Source of the DNA: Macrolepiota albuminosa | Lineage: Eukaryota > Basidiomycota > Agaricomycetes > Agaricales > Agaricaceae | Length of the DNA stretch: 64,000 nucleotides | Direction: 5' to 3' | Assembly (NCBI GenBank): GCA_027475525.1 | Contig: JAMWFC010000058.1 | Coordinates: 1,325,270 to 1,389,269, forward strand | The notes under the pieces: generated by a model | Database searches by the model: none | Told to the model about the DNA's origin: nothing | Seen by the model: only the letters and a program-made list of their open reading frames with translations | Program-made: the position numbers and the translations under genes | Part shown: one piece after another, positions 24,101 to 35,799 of the stretch | How the letters are laid out: every line of letters begins with the position of its first letter | Numbering within the stretch: position 1 is the stretch's first letter

Positions 24101-25875
24101 AGTATAGCTTGGTAGTTTGCGTGGCCAAGGCGACGGTGCCAGGTGGTCAGGTTCGCACCCTGGTGAACCGTGTATGCGTGTTCCGTTGTGGTCTCACAGA
24201 GGTCGATGGCGTACAGCCTCCTCCTTTGCAGCAGGGGTCCCCGAGCAATCACTTTTCCGCTATCACGATGCTTGATCGTTACTCCTTGGTCATCGAAGTA
24301 GGAGCTAGCGCGGCTGTCGATCGAGGTCCTGCTGACAGAGATGAGGCGGACTGTGGAGTTTGGGACGTAAAGGGCATTCTGGAGGCAAAGGAGGTCTCCA
24401 TCTTTGGTACGTAGCTGGATTTTTCCTACGCCGCGTGCAGTGATCGCGGACCCTCCTACTCCTTTGATGTCCCTTGGCTCGATGGGTTGGAGTATCGAGA
24501 AGTCCGATTTGTACGGCGAGATGTGGACAGTTGCCCCGGTATCGACATAGAATGGGCAGTCAGCTGTGGAGATGAGGGCGGTTTCTTGGTTTCGATCATT
24601 GACCTCCATGTGGTGTTTCCAGTCAACAGACACCGTTAGCTCCTCCTCCTCAAGGAACGCCATCCAACCTTCCCACTCGAGCTCGTCGGCGGTAGCGGAA
24701 ACAGCAGTGGGTACGTCATCAGTCGTTAACCCCGCGAAGCCAATCGCAGGTGGGGCGGTGTTTAGCGTCTGGAGCTTCTCGAGATCGCTGTCCTCAACAA
24801 GGTAGACCTTTCCTTTCGGGCCGGTGAGCTGGGTAAATACCTTTGCTGTTGTACCGCCCATGCTGGCGGGCTTCCCTTTTGCATGTTGCGCAGGGTTAGT
24901 ACTAGCGGGGGAGGCGGCGCGTGCTGCATTCCGGGCAGCTTCGACACCTAACTTCTCCATAGCTCCTCCAGGGTGTGCACAGAACTGTGCCTCGTGACCT
25001 CCACAGGACCGTCCATGTGTGGCGCATGTGGTGCAGCACTTGGCGCCCGCGTGGTGCGTGTGTCCTGGGAGCCAGGGTTTCTGTGATTTCCACCGTCCTC
25101 GTGTCGTTGCGGCGAGCGCCGCATCAGTGCTGAGGCCGGTGTTAGAGGACTTTAGGTTTGTTAGGTTCTGCATGGTCTCCATCAGCTTACGGATGTTGTC
25201 TGAGGTGTAGGGAGAGCTCTTTGTGGCGTCCGCAAGGCCCCTCGACACTTGGGCTTGGATCGGTGCGTACTGCGGACTGCTCAGGCTGTTCAGTAATATG
25301 ACGCATTTGAAAAGATCCTCGTCCAGTGACTTGATCGCAAAGATGCGATGGACTGTGTCGCAGATCTTTTTGGCGGTGGTGGTCAAGGGTTCGGTAGTGG
25401 AGCACTGAATTTTTAGGACTTCCTGGATTAAGGTGACCATGCGGACCGGTCCCTCGCCTTCTGCCCTAGTCTTGACCCTGTCGTACATGCCGGCAGCGGT
25501 GCTTACGTCGTCCAGGCCCTCATATTCTGAGTCGTCAAGTGCAGTGAGTATTACTGCCCGTGCGAGGTCGTCATTAGAGACCCAATTCTGGTACGCCACA
25601 GGTTCTGTGAGCGCGCTAGGGCATGCCACATAAGCCGGGAAGACGTAGAACTTAAGGCCAAGAAGGGAGAGGTGTATTTCGAGAGCTTTGGACCATTTTC
25701 CGAAGTTGGCTGTGGACGAGTTGCGAGAGAATTTCTCTTGTTTCCATTCAGCCCCTCGGACTGAGATGGCGCGGATAGATGGATTGCTGGCGTCGGTGCT
25801 GGACATCTTGGATTCGACTGACATGCGTGTTAACGTGGGTTCGTGCTTTCGAGCGCTGTTATCAGCCGATAACAA
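21190..25875 (-). pseudogene. Copia Gag-Pol polyprotein, one in-frame TGA in RNase H
   Basis: A single long frame begins at or near 25875 (a Met 17 codons downstream is also possible). In order it carries a Gag domain, the protease motif FYVDTGATVHISP, a GAG-pre-integrase zinc motif (HRRLGHANYQ...CDSCIIGKQ), an integrase core (VWVDLMGPV, APYTSAHIGRVERMH), a Copia-type RT with AVHVDDFLAV, and RNase H (FTDADWASCLDTRRSTSGYT). A TGA at 21547-21549 cuts the frame after GAISWSV. The same frame then continues with KQKTVATSSCEAEYMAAYES to a natural stop near 21190. The stop most simply arose from CGA by a CpG transition. Everything else looks intact, so the element is young and one base short of a complete polyprotein. 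Confidence 0.9.
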
Positions 25876-26016
25876 TAGATGTGATTTCTAGATTTGGGTT
25901 GAATCCCCGACAAGGGGAATAAGACAAAGGCGACAGGAGGTTTTTCCAAATGGGGAAAGAGGATTCCAAGCGAGTAGTGATACGACCAGTAGCCTACTCA
26001 AGGAGAGCCCATAACC

Positions 26017-26381
26017 TGTTGGAATCCGTACAGATAGCAGCAATATGTTAGGTGCGACCAACACCTAGATCAATACTTTGTAAGTCCTTAATCCTCAGAA
26101 CGTATAAACGGAACTATATTGTGTGTACCTAGATCAATACTTTGTAAGTCCTTAATCTAGGTTTATGTATGAGTTATCGGTGAGTATAAGTGAGTAAGTA
26201 AGTAACGCACCCTCAGAACGTATAAACGGAACTGAGGGTGCTATTGGCGTATGCCAGTATAAGTACATTTGTCGGACAAAGCAACTGCGTCAAAGCAGCT
26301 GTGCCACTCGATGTGGCCCTGGCCACTGTTCGCGGCACCCCTCTGTGTCGTCACATATATCACATCCGCGACACTCTAACA
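26017..26381 (-). repeat. 5' LTR of the Copia element
   Basis: A 365-bp copy matching 20772-21136 without a difference that I can see. It is 5' relative to the minus-strand gag-pol and should carry its promoter. Confidence 0.95.
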
Positions 26382-26459
26382 GAGATGGAAGTAAGACAGA
26401 ACTGAATAGATGAGCTTAACTGTTTGAAGTCGCAGTGTGGTGTTTGCGGGAAAGAAATA

Positions 26460-27010
26460 TTATTGATTTCTTGAGTACAGCTTGTAAGTGTCGCCACACC
26501 ACCGGCCGAGGAGCTGGATCTCATAGTCCGAGTATCCCACCGAGGCAGCACCCTGCCTGAAACTATGGCCTACGTATGGGCCAGGGTCAATGCCTGCGTG
26601 GGCAAGCACGTTACGGACCTCTTGGATGAAATATGCACATGATAGGGCCCTGCCATCTGGCTGCTTAAACAGGGGTGCATCACCTTCCTGAGAGCATTCA
26701 AGGAACAAAGTTTTGAGTGCCACTACTAGGCATGAAGGCCACTCAAGTGCTGCTGCCATGGTGATCGTGACCCCTTTCAGTTTTAGAGGCCGGGAGCGTG
26801 AGCTGGATGTGGATAACTCAAAGTTGGGTAAGAATTGGATTGCGCTACAGTAGAGGTTAAGGCTCGCATTGAATTTACCTCCTTTTCCAACGGTGAATTC
26901 TCCGCTGCATAGCAGTCCTTAATATGCGAGGCAGCACATGGCATAAATGCTAGTGTGGCCCAGGGTGATGCCTGGATGAAGCTGAGTGAGGAGGGTGATG
27001 GGCTGGACTG
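26460..27010 (-). pseudogene. Tyrosine-recombinase (integrase) C-terminal fragment
   Basis: The minus-strand frame contains GHSFRQGAASVGYSD and LLGRWCGDTYKLY, i.e. the H-x-x-R box and catalytic Tyr of fungal tyrosine recombinases from DIRS/Crypton-type elements. Upstream in the same frame are LKGVTITMAAALEW and LLCSGEFTVGKGGKFNASLNL. The latter is the box that normally has an Arg where a Cys stands here, and it is preceded by an in-frame TAA. The fragment is therefore inactive. It abuts the Copia insertion on its downstream side. Confidence 0.7.
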
Positions 27011-27477
27011 GGTGGCGGTCACATTCGCCGTGAAAAGTATACTGAGGGACAGGTAGGCCGAAAGTCCGGGCAAGTATAAGAATGTTTCGTATGCCCAGAA
27101 TCAAGGTTACGGTTAAGGTTAAGTAGAGAACTTCTATAGCTAGCGCTATATAAGCATTGTCAGATAGTTCAACAAACTGCGTTGAGGCTGCAAAGGTCAC
27201 AATATCGGAGGAGAAAAAGTCAAAGGTTAAGTGATCATCGATCATTGGAGAGTACAAGTTCGAACAGCCAATATGCCAAAGACATCCGCAAATAATTCTG
27301 TCCACCGAGACCCTCAGAAAGGTCTACATACTATCTGGTATACAGTAATGTGTACTGTCGTACTCAATAGGTATCATGTAGGTCTGACTGCTGATACTAA
27401 GTACTTAGAATTATAACCTACGAAGGATATCTAATGGTCAACAATAAAAATCGAATACACTGAGGAAAAATAAGAAA
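27011..27477. other. Intergenic, nothing recognised
   Basis: It lies between the recombinase fragment and the 3' end of the SAC1 gene. It contains a short ggttacggttaaggttaag stretch (about 27106-27125) that is not telomeric. No gene is seen. Confidence 0.4.
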
Positions 27478-30202
27478 TCAATCGACTCGTTTCTTTATTT
27501 CTCCTAGTTCAATGTGGTCTGCTCCAGAACCTGCTCTCTTGATACCGAGCCATTTCGCTCTCCTCGCGAGTCCAAAATTGTCCCTGAGCCCCTTGCCATG
27601 GTCCCCCGACCGGAATCCTGGACCATTATAGTAGATGACATCCGTAAGTGGTATGAGTCGTGGCCATGAGACATAGTCGATTCCATGTATGAACATAAAC
27701 ATGAGAGCTGCTGTCAAAAGACTGAACCAGAACATGAAGTAGTAAAAGAGGGAGTAATCTGATGGTCCGGTTATTGTAAGACAAACTTCAAGATCAAGGA
27801 GAAACGGACCAGATGTACGAGGGAGAGTCAGACCAGCACAGATCATAAATAAAGAGAATGACGCGATAGCAGGAACCTAAAGATCATGAATGAACAACAA
27901 ATTACGACATGTCTTCAGAACTCACCGAGCGAGTGATTAAAGGACGAGCATCAGTGACAAGGAACATTGCGCTCTGCGGATTCTTCCGAGGTATCCATGT
28001 TCCCGTTATTAAGTCAAACGCATCCTAGACAAGATATGAACGAAAAAACGTAATGTCTGGTTGAAGGACTGACCTGGCGTGCTCCATCGAAATAATTGTT
28101 CTTAATGTACCTCAAGGTAGACTTAACTCCATCTTCTAGAACACCCTTACGCGTCCGCTTGTTAGTTCGCGTGAAGTCAGACTTGAGGGCTCCAGAGCCA
28201 CCGTACGCGACTGCAATTGCATCGGCATGGTCAGCCCAGACTAAGCAAGAATTCAGAATGGCGGATACATTAGTGAGCAAGATGTACATACTCTGCCTGA
28301 AATCCTTGCTAAAGGTTTCGTAATCATCTATACTCGCACCAGGCGGCAGGATTTCCAACTCAACGAGTTGTTTGTTTAGTACACACTTTGCAAGAGCGCT
28401 CTGTACGACGTTGGTCCGGTCAAGATTATCCATACAGTTGGTGCGTACAACGCCTTGTTGCAGTTTGACTGGCTTGGGCTGTGACGCATCGAGTCGGAAG
28501 TACCTACAAAAGGAAAAAACGTCGTTCTCTTGACACAAAGAAGGTTAGGGTAAGCTAGGCTACATGGACATACCCTTCTTGCTCCAAATCGTCCTTGAGA
28601 ATATCGGTTAGGATAGAGATACGATCCCAGCGCATATTCTTGCACTGTGTATGAAAGTCAAAGTACTCATATCGGACGTTTGGCATGTTGAGCTAGAGTG
28701 AATGAGCATACCATATGCACCAATGCGGAAGAATATGCCTCACCTCAGTTACATAACGTTCATATGCATCTTTAACCGGCTTTTCGTAACCTTTATGGTT
28801 GACAAGATTTACCAAGTACTGGTTGCCGTATATTGAAATCAGTCCTTGCAAGTGTTTTCTCATGACATTAGCCTGTCATACAAGTTCAGAATTACTTGAA
28901 TTGGTAAAGGGTACAATCAGAAGCCGCACCGTTTCTTGCAAGTCCATGACTTGTAGGTCTGGTTTGTAGCGCAAGGTATTCACTTCAGCCCAGAAAACAG
29001 GTACGCTGCCTCTTATCTGAACAAAGCTCAGCTCGTGGGCGTACTGGTCGGAACAAATATGCTTGGTTTCGAGGGTATCCGGATTCTCAACAAGGAGAAG
29101 CTGTTCTGTCTCATTAAAATTGGCAACGTGGGCCTCGTTGTCAATTCCACGCCGGAAGTAACGTGTGCCAGCACGAAAACGCGACCGACGACTGATGAGG
29201 CAGAGCTGTACGTGTCTCCCGTGGATGAAAGCTGAACGCAGATCAAAAGCTGCCCAACCAGATTCAGTCTACTTCTTTATATGGCCCTTGAACAATTTGC
29301 TTACTTCCATACATGATAGGAAGAATGAATTTCGAGAGCTAATCAGAGGGACAGTCAGTGTCGATGTCGGAATCAGAGCTTCTGAAAATGCACATCTTGG
29401 TTCGCATTTGCCTCGATCATTTTAGTCTGCAAGAACCTAAACAACTTGAAAGTGGGCTTTGGGAATAAAATCGCTGCGACCCACCTATTCCAGAAAAAGC
29501 GGTCGTCCGCCTATCTCCGGTGTCCAATGGTAAACCGAAGCCCAGATGTAGTACAACGACATACCATCTCCCAAAATGCTTTGTGAGCCGCCTGTTGTTG
29601 CGACTTCCATTGTGCCTGCAAGCGCCGGGTAAGGTCCCAGCCATAAGCAAACAGAAAGTTGCCTCCACGTAGATGGGAGGAAACGAGAGCTAAAAGATGT
29701 GCTTCAACAGGATGCTGAGGGTTGTGGACGGAAACTCTTGGATTCAATGGGAGAATATCAAAGTTCGAAGCACGGTAAACATCATGGCCCATGAGACGGT
29801 CTTTTAGTTCGCGGCCAGTAATGACAACAATGTAGTCGGCTAATCAGAAATTTAGACCCGTAGTGACATTTGCAACGCAATGCAGCACACACATAGAGAC
29901 AAAGATATTAGACCAACGATGCCATATATTGTACTTTGATACCGGTGAGCACTGCGAGGCAGGGGCGTCTTGGGGCCTTGCTACGAGATCAGTTTTGGTA
30001 CAGCAATCTTCATCATACTAACCGTTTAGAACGATATTGCCAGACCCCCGGTGTATAGCCAATGAACGAGTCTCAATGCCGTCGTCTACAGGGACAAAAA
30101 TATACGTGTCATCGTCAACGTATCTAGAAGAACATGAGCAGCTTTGAACACGGTTCTGCAATGGACTTCGCACAAATGGAGACATTCGTAAAGAGTCTTC
30201 AT
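27478..30202 (-). CDS. SAC1: SAC1-type phosphoinositide phosphatase, 678 aa, 14 exons
   Basis: Exons downward: 30202-30174, 30123-30023, 29976-29893, 29839-29565, 29510-29485, 29436-29394, 29338-29305, 29249-28930, 28872-28744, 28692-28574, 28503-28292, 28240-28074, 28024-27926 and 27876-27478; the sum is 2,037 nt in phase. The Sac domain has YIFVPVDDGIETRSLAIHRG, DYIVVITGRELKDRLMGHD, DDRFFWNR and the catalytic Cys loop RTNCMDNLDRTN. Two C-terminal membrane segments (IASFSLFMICAGLTL; YYFMFWFSLLTAALMFMF) and a Lys-rich end (EIKKRVD, dilysine-like) fit an ER/Golgi enzyme. Sac1 removes the 4-phosphate of PtdIns4P. Its start is 130 bp from the divergent LEA1 start, so the two probably share a promoter. 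Confidence 0.95.
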
Positions 30203-30332
30203 GGCTGCAAGGAGAGAGAGAGAGGCACAGCAGCCGAAACGTGACGGTACTTTGAGCAGGTGTTGAACGCGTTGAGCTGAGTTCAAACTTTTCCTCTGCA
30301 AGGTTCTCTCTCGTGGCTACTCCGTCTCGACG
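30203..30332. promoter_or_regulatory. Bidirectional promoter between SAC1 and LEA1
   Basis: Only 130 bp separate the two divergent start codons (30202 on -, 30333 on +). All core promoter and 5' UTR sequence of both genes must fall here or overlap the neighbour. It contains a gagagagagag tract (30211-30223). No TATA box is obvious. Confidence 0.6.
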
Positions 30333-31285
30333 ATGAAGCTCACTCCAGAGCTGCTAGCTCAAGTATCAGCGGGTCTCAATCCCGTAAAGGAGCGTCAATT
30401 AGACCTCCGAGGTGTGCACTCATGCTTTGCTCTTCCGAATGCTCATATAAATGCAAGGTAGGGTACAAAATCCCAACCATTGAAAATCTTGGTGTGACCA
30501 AGGTGCGTGTGCACAGTAACTTTCTTCTGCTTAGCGTATCCCCTTACTGCGTGTATAGGACCAGCACGATGCAATAGACTTCACAGATAATGCTATCGTC
30601 ACGCTTGGCAACTTTCCGCTTCTCAAACGCCTCCGAACTCTCCTCCTAGCAAACAACCGAATCACCGCCATATCGCCCTCGATACACTTGTCTGTCCCCA
30701 ATCTGACCACTCTTGTTCTCAGCAACAACAATATCACCGAGCTGGGCGATCTCGAACCACTCAAGGAGCTCAGGCATCTCAAATACCTCTCCCTTTTGGG
30801 AAATCCAGTTCGGGAGAAAAAATGGTACCGAGAATGGCTTGCCTGGAGATTTCCTGGGCTAAGAGTTCTAGATTTCCAGAGAATTCGGGATAAGGTGCGC
30901 TCACCAGCACCCTCTCCTATGGTCTTGCGACACGAAAAGCTCATCGAGTCTTTCTCCGGCCAATCGGCTCATCTCTGCATGCCCGCCATTTTTCTAGGAA
31001 CGTAAAGCAGGCAAGGCACTCTTTGTAACGCCGGACGGCCTACCGACCGCACTTGCAACAACACTACAGACAACCGTCACAGTGCACTCTTCAAAAGTGC
31101 TATTGACATCTGACGAACCGAAACCAGCACTACCTTCTGGCAAGGCCGGTCGCTTAATGTCAAAGGAGGACCAAGAAAGAGTTAAGGCTGCAATAGCCAA
31201 GGCCACATCGATGGAAGAGATAAGGAAATTGGAGAGAAGTTTGCGGGAAGGTTATATGCCGGAGTTAGAGACGGTCGGGGCATAA
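30333..31285 (+). CDS. LEA1: U2 snRNP protein A' (Lea1), leucine-rich repeats, 247 aa
   Basis: Exons 30333-30411, 30462-30502, 30559-30894 and 30998-31285 (248 codons with stop). The start MKLTPELLAQ, then GYKIPTIENLGVTKDQHDAI and leucine-rich repeats (LRTLLLANNRITAI, LTTLVLSNNNITELGDLEPL, LKYLSLLGNPV), followed by the LRR cap (YREWLAWRFPGLRVLDFQRI), are diagnostic. The length fits human U2A' (255 aa). The C-terminal helix region EERxK-like ends TSMEEIRKLERSL. It binds U2B'' and U2 snRNA in the spliceosome. An intact, confident gene. Confidence 0.95.
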
Positions 31286-31428
31286 TGAGAGACAGATTCA
31301 GCGCTGTATGACTTTGTATATTTTTACTCAGTTCTTTTGCTATTGACAATGCGCATATCGTGCATCTGATAAACGTTTACATTGTGAGAAAGATAGATTA
31401 TCAGTCCCCAACAACAAAACAATTATTA

Positions 31429-32211
31429 TTAATTCGTCTGAATGCCGAAGTTGCCTATCCACAACCCATGGAAACCCAGAGCGATGACAGCACCGAGATT
31501 TGCGAGCGAACTAATACCATGCAGGGTGCCAAACCTGCGATTGAGCGCCTTCATATCATTTGACACCTATAGAATAGTTCAGGGTAGTCAATTACGGCAA
31601 ATGAAGACAATATATACTCCAGGTTCATTGTAAGACTTTCCTTCCTCCTTTTCCAGCTTATGGCGCTGGAACATGGTGCTACACGATTTTTCATTAACAA
31701 ATGAGAGTTTGTCTACCTCGAAATCACTTGCCTGCTTGTCAAAGGTCCGATCACGAAGTAGTTAAATCCCTGTCCCAGGAGAACGATCGCCAATGCATAT
31801 GCCTGTGCGACGTCGGCTACATAAGGTCGAGTGATATGGTCGACGACATTAGGGTGCGAAATGGTCCAGAGAGTCAAAAGAGTGGACGACAAGATCATGG
31901 AAATCACAAAGTATATAGGGAAAGTCTTGTGCTGGAGGTTTCCAAACATCTGGCGCGCTATGTTTCCGAGATGAATACGCTTGTTCGTGGTTTGATTGAG
32001 CACATACGCAAGGTCCTAAAAGCGATAACACCTCCAAAGAATGTTACCCAAAGGGCTATATCAGGCGCTTTCAATGTCATGAAAGGTCCGGCAGCATTTC
32101 CAAAGGCTTACACATGCCAAAAAGCCAGGCATATCCCAGGAGGTAGAGACTATTAGTGGAAGTGACGAGGGCCCAGAGAGAGGCTAAGGTCAGGGTTTGA
32201 ACCTTTGGCAT
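31429..32211 (-). CDS. TMEM205-like (DUF4149) four-helix membrane protein, 194 aa
   Basis: Exons downward: 32211-32112, 32067-32008, 31957-31732, 31678-31618 and 31566-31429 (195 codons with stop). Family landmarks are LWVTFFGGVIAF, FGNLQHKTFPIYFVIS, ADVAQAYALAIVLLGQ, FVIGPLTS, TMFQRHKLEKEEGKSYNEPG and LNRRFGTLHGISSLANL. Hydrophobic segments correspond to the four helices of the DUF4149 domain. The third intron needs a GC donor (gcaagt at 31731-31726 on the minus strand); it is phase 2 and restores the frame. Human TMEM205 is linked to drug export; the fungal role is unknown. Confidence 0.88.
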
Positions 32212-32327
32212 GATAGTTGTGAGAGACGTGGAGACATCTCGCCATTTCTCAAGAAATAGCTTATGTAAGGCCAGGAATCTAGGATTATACTAGTCTTTGT
32301 CTACGGGAATAGAGGACGGCAGTAAAT

Positions 32328-33324
32328 CTATCCAATGATAACCTTGCCCTCTGCATCATTGAACTCGTAAGCAGGAATCTCCAGGTTTAGAGGTGCAGGT
32401 CCCTTGCGAATACGCCCGGCTGAAGATCGGTCAGCACTCCAAAAACCGGCGAGTCAAGGAAAAACATACAAATGTCGTAATGGGAACCATGGCAGGGGCA
32501 AAACCTAAAGGAGGCAGTGTGTAGGCGGTGGACGTAATTTACTTGCAAATGCGACTTACCAGCCCCCGAAGTCTCCAGACTCACCAATGGGCACGCATCC
32601 AAGATGGGTGCAAACACCCAACATGATCAACCAGTCGGGCTTCTTCACGCGGGTCTCATCGGATTGAGGATCCCTAAAAGTGTTCCAGTCGGCAGAACGC
32701 GCTTCTTCAATCTCACTGGGTGTCCTATGCCTGATGAAAACAGGTTTGCCTCGCCACTTGATGATGACATTCTTGCCCTCCGGGATGGTGCTGAGGTCGA
32801 CCTCAACCTTGGCCAAAGCCAACACATCGGCAGAGGCAGCCATGGTTTGCAAAAATTCAGTTACAGAGGACTTGGCAGCGGAAGCAGAGAGAACACCAAG
32901 CGAGCCAACCATGAAGTAGGAGAGGGCGCGGTTGCTGTCGGTGTTGTTGGCGCGGTAGGAGGAGAAGTCAGGGACTTCTGGGGCATCCTTGCGGGCGACA
33001 GAAGTGTGAAGAAGGCGCTGCTGGAAAGACGGGATTATGGGCACTGCAAATGTTTTCAGAAACCTCTGCATCTCGAAACCCACCGCCGATTAGCATACCA
33101 TTAACGTATGTCTTGGAGACAAGTCCTGCAGCAGACCTGGAAACGCCTCCTGTCCACTTGGGCTGCACGTCGGCACGGGGACCTGAGGGCCCATGGTGGT
33201 CATGACCAGATGACGGGGCGCGCACGGAGAGATTGAGGAAGGGAACGACGGGAACACCCTTGGGAGAGGCACGGATGGTAGGGGCGAGGTTGAGCGCCTT
33301 TTTCACGGCTTGGAAAGACGCCAT
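32328..33324 (-). CDS. RIP1: Rieske iron-sulfur subunit of cytochrome bc1 complex, 278 aa
   Basis: Exons 33324-33099, 33043-32560, 32504-32470 and 32419-32328 (279 codons with stop). A basic, hydroxylated N-terminus ([20 protein letters not shown]) is a mitochondrial presequence. PDFSSYR and [20 protein letters not shown] form the stalk and transmembrane helix, followed by the hinge ([15 protein letters not shown]). The 2Fe-2S ligands are in CTHLGC and CPCHGSH, here divided over exons 2 and 3. The C-terminus [11 protein letters not shown]...KVIIG is canonical. It transfers electrons from ubiquinol to cytochrome c1 in the inner membrane. Confidence 0.97.
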
Positions 33325-33446
33325 GGATGCTATGGAGGAGCAGCGTCGTGCTTAGGCGGAGTTTTTGGCCACTTCCCGATCCGTCCCGTGCTTTTGATGC
33401 GCCAAGTTACAATCACATTGAAGTAGTAGTATACGACTTTATAATC

Positions 33447-34948
33447 CTACGTAAATTTCGCTAAGCACTCAAAAACCTTCGTCTCATCAAAGCCTTGAGC
33501 GACTCCCCGTCCCTTTTGTTGAAGAAGGCGACGCAACTGGCTGGGAAAGTCCGTGATCAGACCGTCGACTCCTTGGTCAAGCAGCTGGTCTGCGACGTTC
33601 CAGCGATCAACCTGAAGTGCCCTATCAATCATCCTGTACACACACTTGTAAAACAAATTCGATTGGCTTACCGTCCAAGGTAAAACTCTCATCCCGAGTT
33701 CATGGGACCGGTCAATCATAGCTTTTGTGGTAAAGGGAATGTAACCGGCCTCCGTGGGATCTGGTACGGGGCTCACATCGCTATCAAATGAAGGAGATAA
33801 GATGTCGGCCTTGATGGCTTTCGCAGCTTCAGCAATCTTGACGTCAATTGTGGCGCCAGGGAAATCGCTCAGCTGCAATCCAGCAAACCAAGGAGTCGTT
33901 CCATTGATATCACCAGCGGTCGTGCTTTATCAACCATTAGTATTACATGGTAAAGGAACGCATTCCAAAAACTTGCCTTGAAACAAGAGCAGCGGTAGCA
34001 AGACTGGGTTCAAGAGCCTTCATGCCCACTAATGTCCTCCAGTCAAAGCTTTGATACTGGGCAATTGAGCGAAAGCCGTTCGAACTAACATATCACGCCG
34101 CTTACAGTGATTGATTGAAGGCCATAACCACTGTTCTTGAATACTGCATGCTGCAGTTGAACAAAGTCATCAACACCGCGAGATTGCGAGGGTGCAGTGG
34201 GGTCAATCTTTGATTCTACATTGAACTGCATCTGGCGCTGAGGGTCGGCGCAAGCCACAAAGTCGAACACCTCCTGTAACGTTGGCATTTTGTTGCCCGG
34301 GTACTTCAGTTGAGTAGCTGCATGTATGTAACATGTCACCATGTGCCATACAAGGCCAGTGTGAACTTACGGAAGTCGATAAGACGCTCAGAACCGCAGT
34401 CGAGAGTTTTGATCTGAGCCAAAGTAAGGTTGACGATAAACTTTCCAACATAAGGGAAGTCTGGATCATTTGCAAACTTTGAGCAGTTAATAGGTCTTTA
34501 ATTTCAATCTTTTAATGCATAGACGTTGACTGACAACAGGGGCGGTATCTTGGCATTTCTCTGGTGGTATAAATTGATCATGGGATACGACAACGACACC
34601 ATCCTTGACATAAATGAGCATTCGAGCAGTGCAATAATTATCATTTCCACCTTGGTTATTCCATTATCGAGTTCGAGAGTTTTAGCCCCGTCAATCAAAC
34701 CCCTAAGCAACACAAGCGATATGGAATCGCATTTGTCAAACAAGATTAAGTCCGTACCATGAGAAGCTATGAAGCGAATTCTCTATAGTTTCGCCTCGAC
34801 CTCCACGATGAGCCTTGACTGCATGATCAGAGGCAATGCGTTTATACCGAATCAAAGAATATACCTGCAGATCAAACACCTCCGGGACTGGGAGTCCTGC
34901 GACTAAAACAGTAGCAAGAAGGGTAGCACACAAGCCAACTGAAAGCAT
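33447..34948 (-). CDS. Secreted glycerophosphodiester phosphodiesterase, about 350 aa
   Basis: Starts MLSVGLCATLLATVLVAG, a signal peptide, in a first exon ending after VFDLQ. The GDPD catalytic core follows over several short exons: AHRGGRGETIENS, GAKTLELDNGITK, DGVVVVSHDQF, then KMPTLQEVFDF, FNVESKID, GLQSITYQSFDW, GMRVLPWTV and GVDGLITDFPSQL. His and Glu/Asp residues of the metal site are present in the first three motifs. The last exon ends VFECLAKFT at the stop 33447-33449. It should hydrolyse glycerophosphodiesters outside the cell or in the secretory path. I place about nine exons; minor junctions are not certain. Confidence 0.9.
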
Positions 34949-35409
34949 CGGTTGAAGTCAATGGAAGGGAACACAAGAAGCAGAGCGTTCGTAGGTCGGA
35001 TACCACGTAAGCACTGGCGAAGGATCTCTGAATTTCAGGGTTTATAAGCCCTTGACGTTCGGAAATCCCGCTGCCAACCCAGGCTCAACAAACGAGCATA
35101 ACTAAGAGTTTTCTTCTCTCAATACATGAGAGAAACAAAACCACCTGACTGTCCCGACCAGCGCGGTCCTGACACCTCGACCAAAATGGTCTGTCGTAGT
35201 AGAATTGATGGGCGAAAGACGACGTGAAATATAGAAAATAACGCTCGTGCGCACTATCATTGGTTTAGTGCCAGGGAAAGATTGTGCTTTTCCGGCATTC
35301 GACTCAACAAAACTTGCAGATGGGAGAACACGTTCATTAAGAGAAGCCTGAACCATGCGATACAATGATTCTTAGGTTTCCCTGTCACCACAATGCCTAA
35401 TTGAAGAGC
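34949..35409. other. Promoter side of the GDPD gene and 3' side of COX19; no gene seen
   Basis: About 460 bp. An 87-codon minus frame (35102-35365) shows no family features and I regard it as chance. The DNA should contain the GDPD promoter and the COX19 terminator. Confidence 0.4.
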
Positions 35410-35799
35410 CTACGATGGCGCCTCCGTTGCAGGGGAATTCTGATCCTTTTTGACGAGGTTTGCCATCCCCAAATTACTCCATTCATCACGTTCCATCAAA
35501 CCCCTGGAGAATATCAGTGTGAGAGGGGCTCATACCAGAAAAGACGTACTTTGACATCCGGCATTCCAGATAGTTCTTGCTCAGTTCCCTGCAAGTCGTC
35601 GAAGTACTATCATTTTCCCGCATGCATTTCAGATATAGCGTCATAGTATCCTTGCATTCGCCTAGGTCTCAATTATTATTTGAAAGATCCACATACCAAA
35701 GAACTTTCACAGACCATAGTGGTCCAGAGGGAAGGATCCACGGTCAGGCGGTGACGTCTTGAAGCCAATGTTAATTGATGGTGGTCGTCCAAAGGACAT
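35410..35799 (-). CDS. COX19: COX19-type twin CX9C mitochondrial protein, 96 aa
   Basis: Hidden by introns in three short exons: 35799-35715, 35661-35550 and 35503-35410 (97 codons with stop, phases agree). The N-terminus MSFGRPPSINIGFKTSPPDR and FPLDHYG, then two CX9C motifs, CKDTMTLYLKC and CRELSKNYLEC, and the ending GLMERDEWSNLG are characteristic of Cox19. The protein works in the intermembrane space in redox and copper delivery to cytochrome oxidase and folds through Mia40. Length matches the family. Confidence 0.93.

Larger units (their letters stand above)
20772..26381 (-). mobile_element. Full-length Ty1/Copia LTR retrotransposon, 5,610 bp
   Basis: Two 365-bp LTRs (20772-21136, 26017-26381), each TG...CA, look identical by eye. 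They are flanked by a perfect 5-bp target duplication gagat (20767-20771 and 26382-26386). The coding strand is minus, with integrase before reverse transcriptase, which defines Copia. A purine-rich tract (minus-strand GGCAAGGAGGAG, plus 21137-21148) precedes the 3' LTR. The likely primer-binding site is at about 26005-26016 next to the 5' LTR; I could not assign its tRNA. Identical LTRs indicate a very recent insertion. Confidence 0.97.

Noticed and set aside
22287..25408. Many plus-strand ORFs of 60-130 codons across the Copia element
   Set aside because: They are antisense shadows of the long gag-pol frame and have no motifs of their own.
27100..27130. Telomere-like ggttaaggttaag
   Set aside because: Only a few irregular repeats, in the middle of gene-containing DNA, and not TTAGGG.
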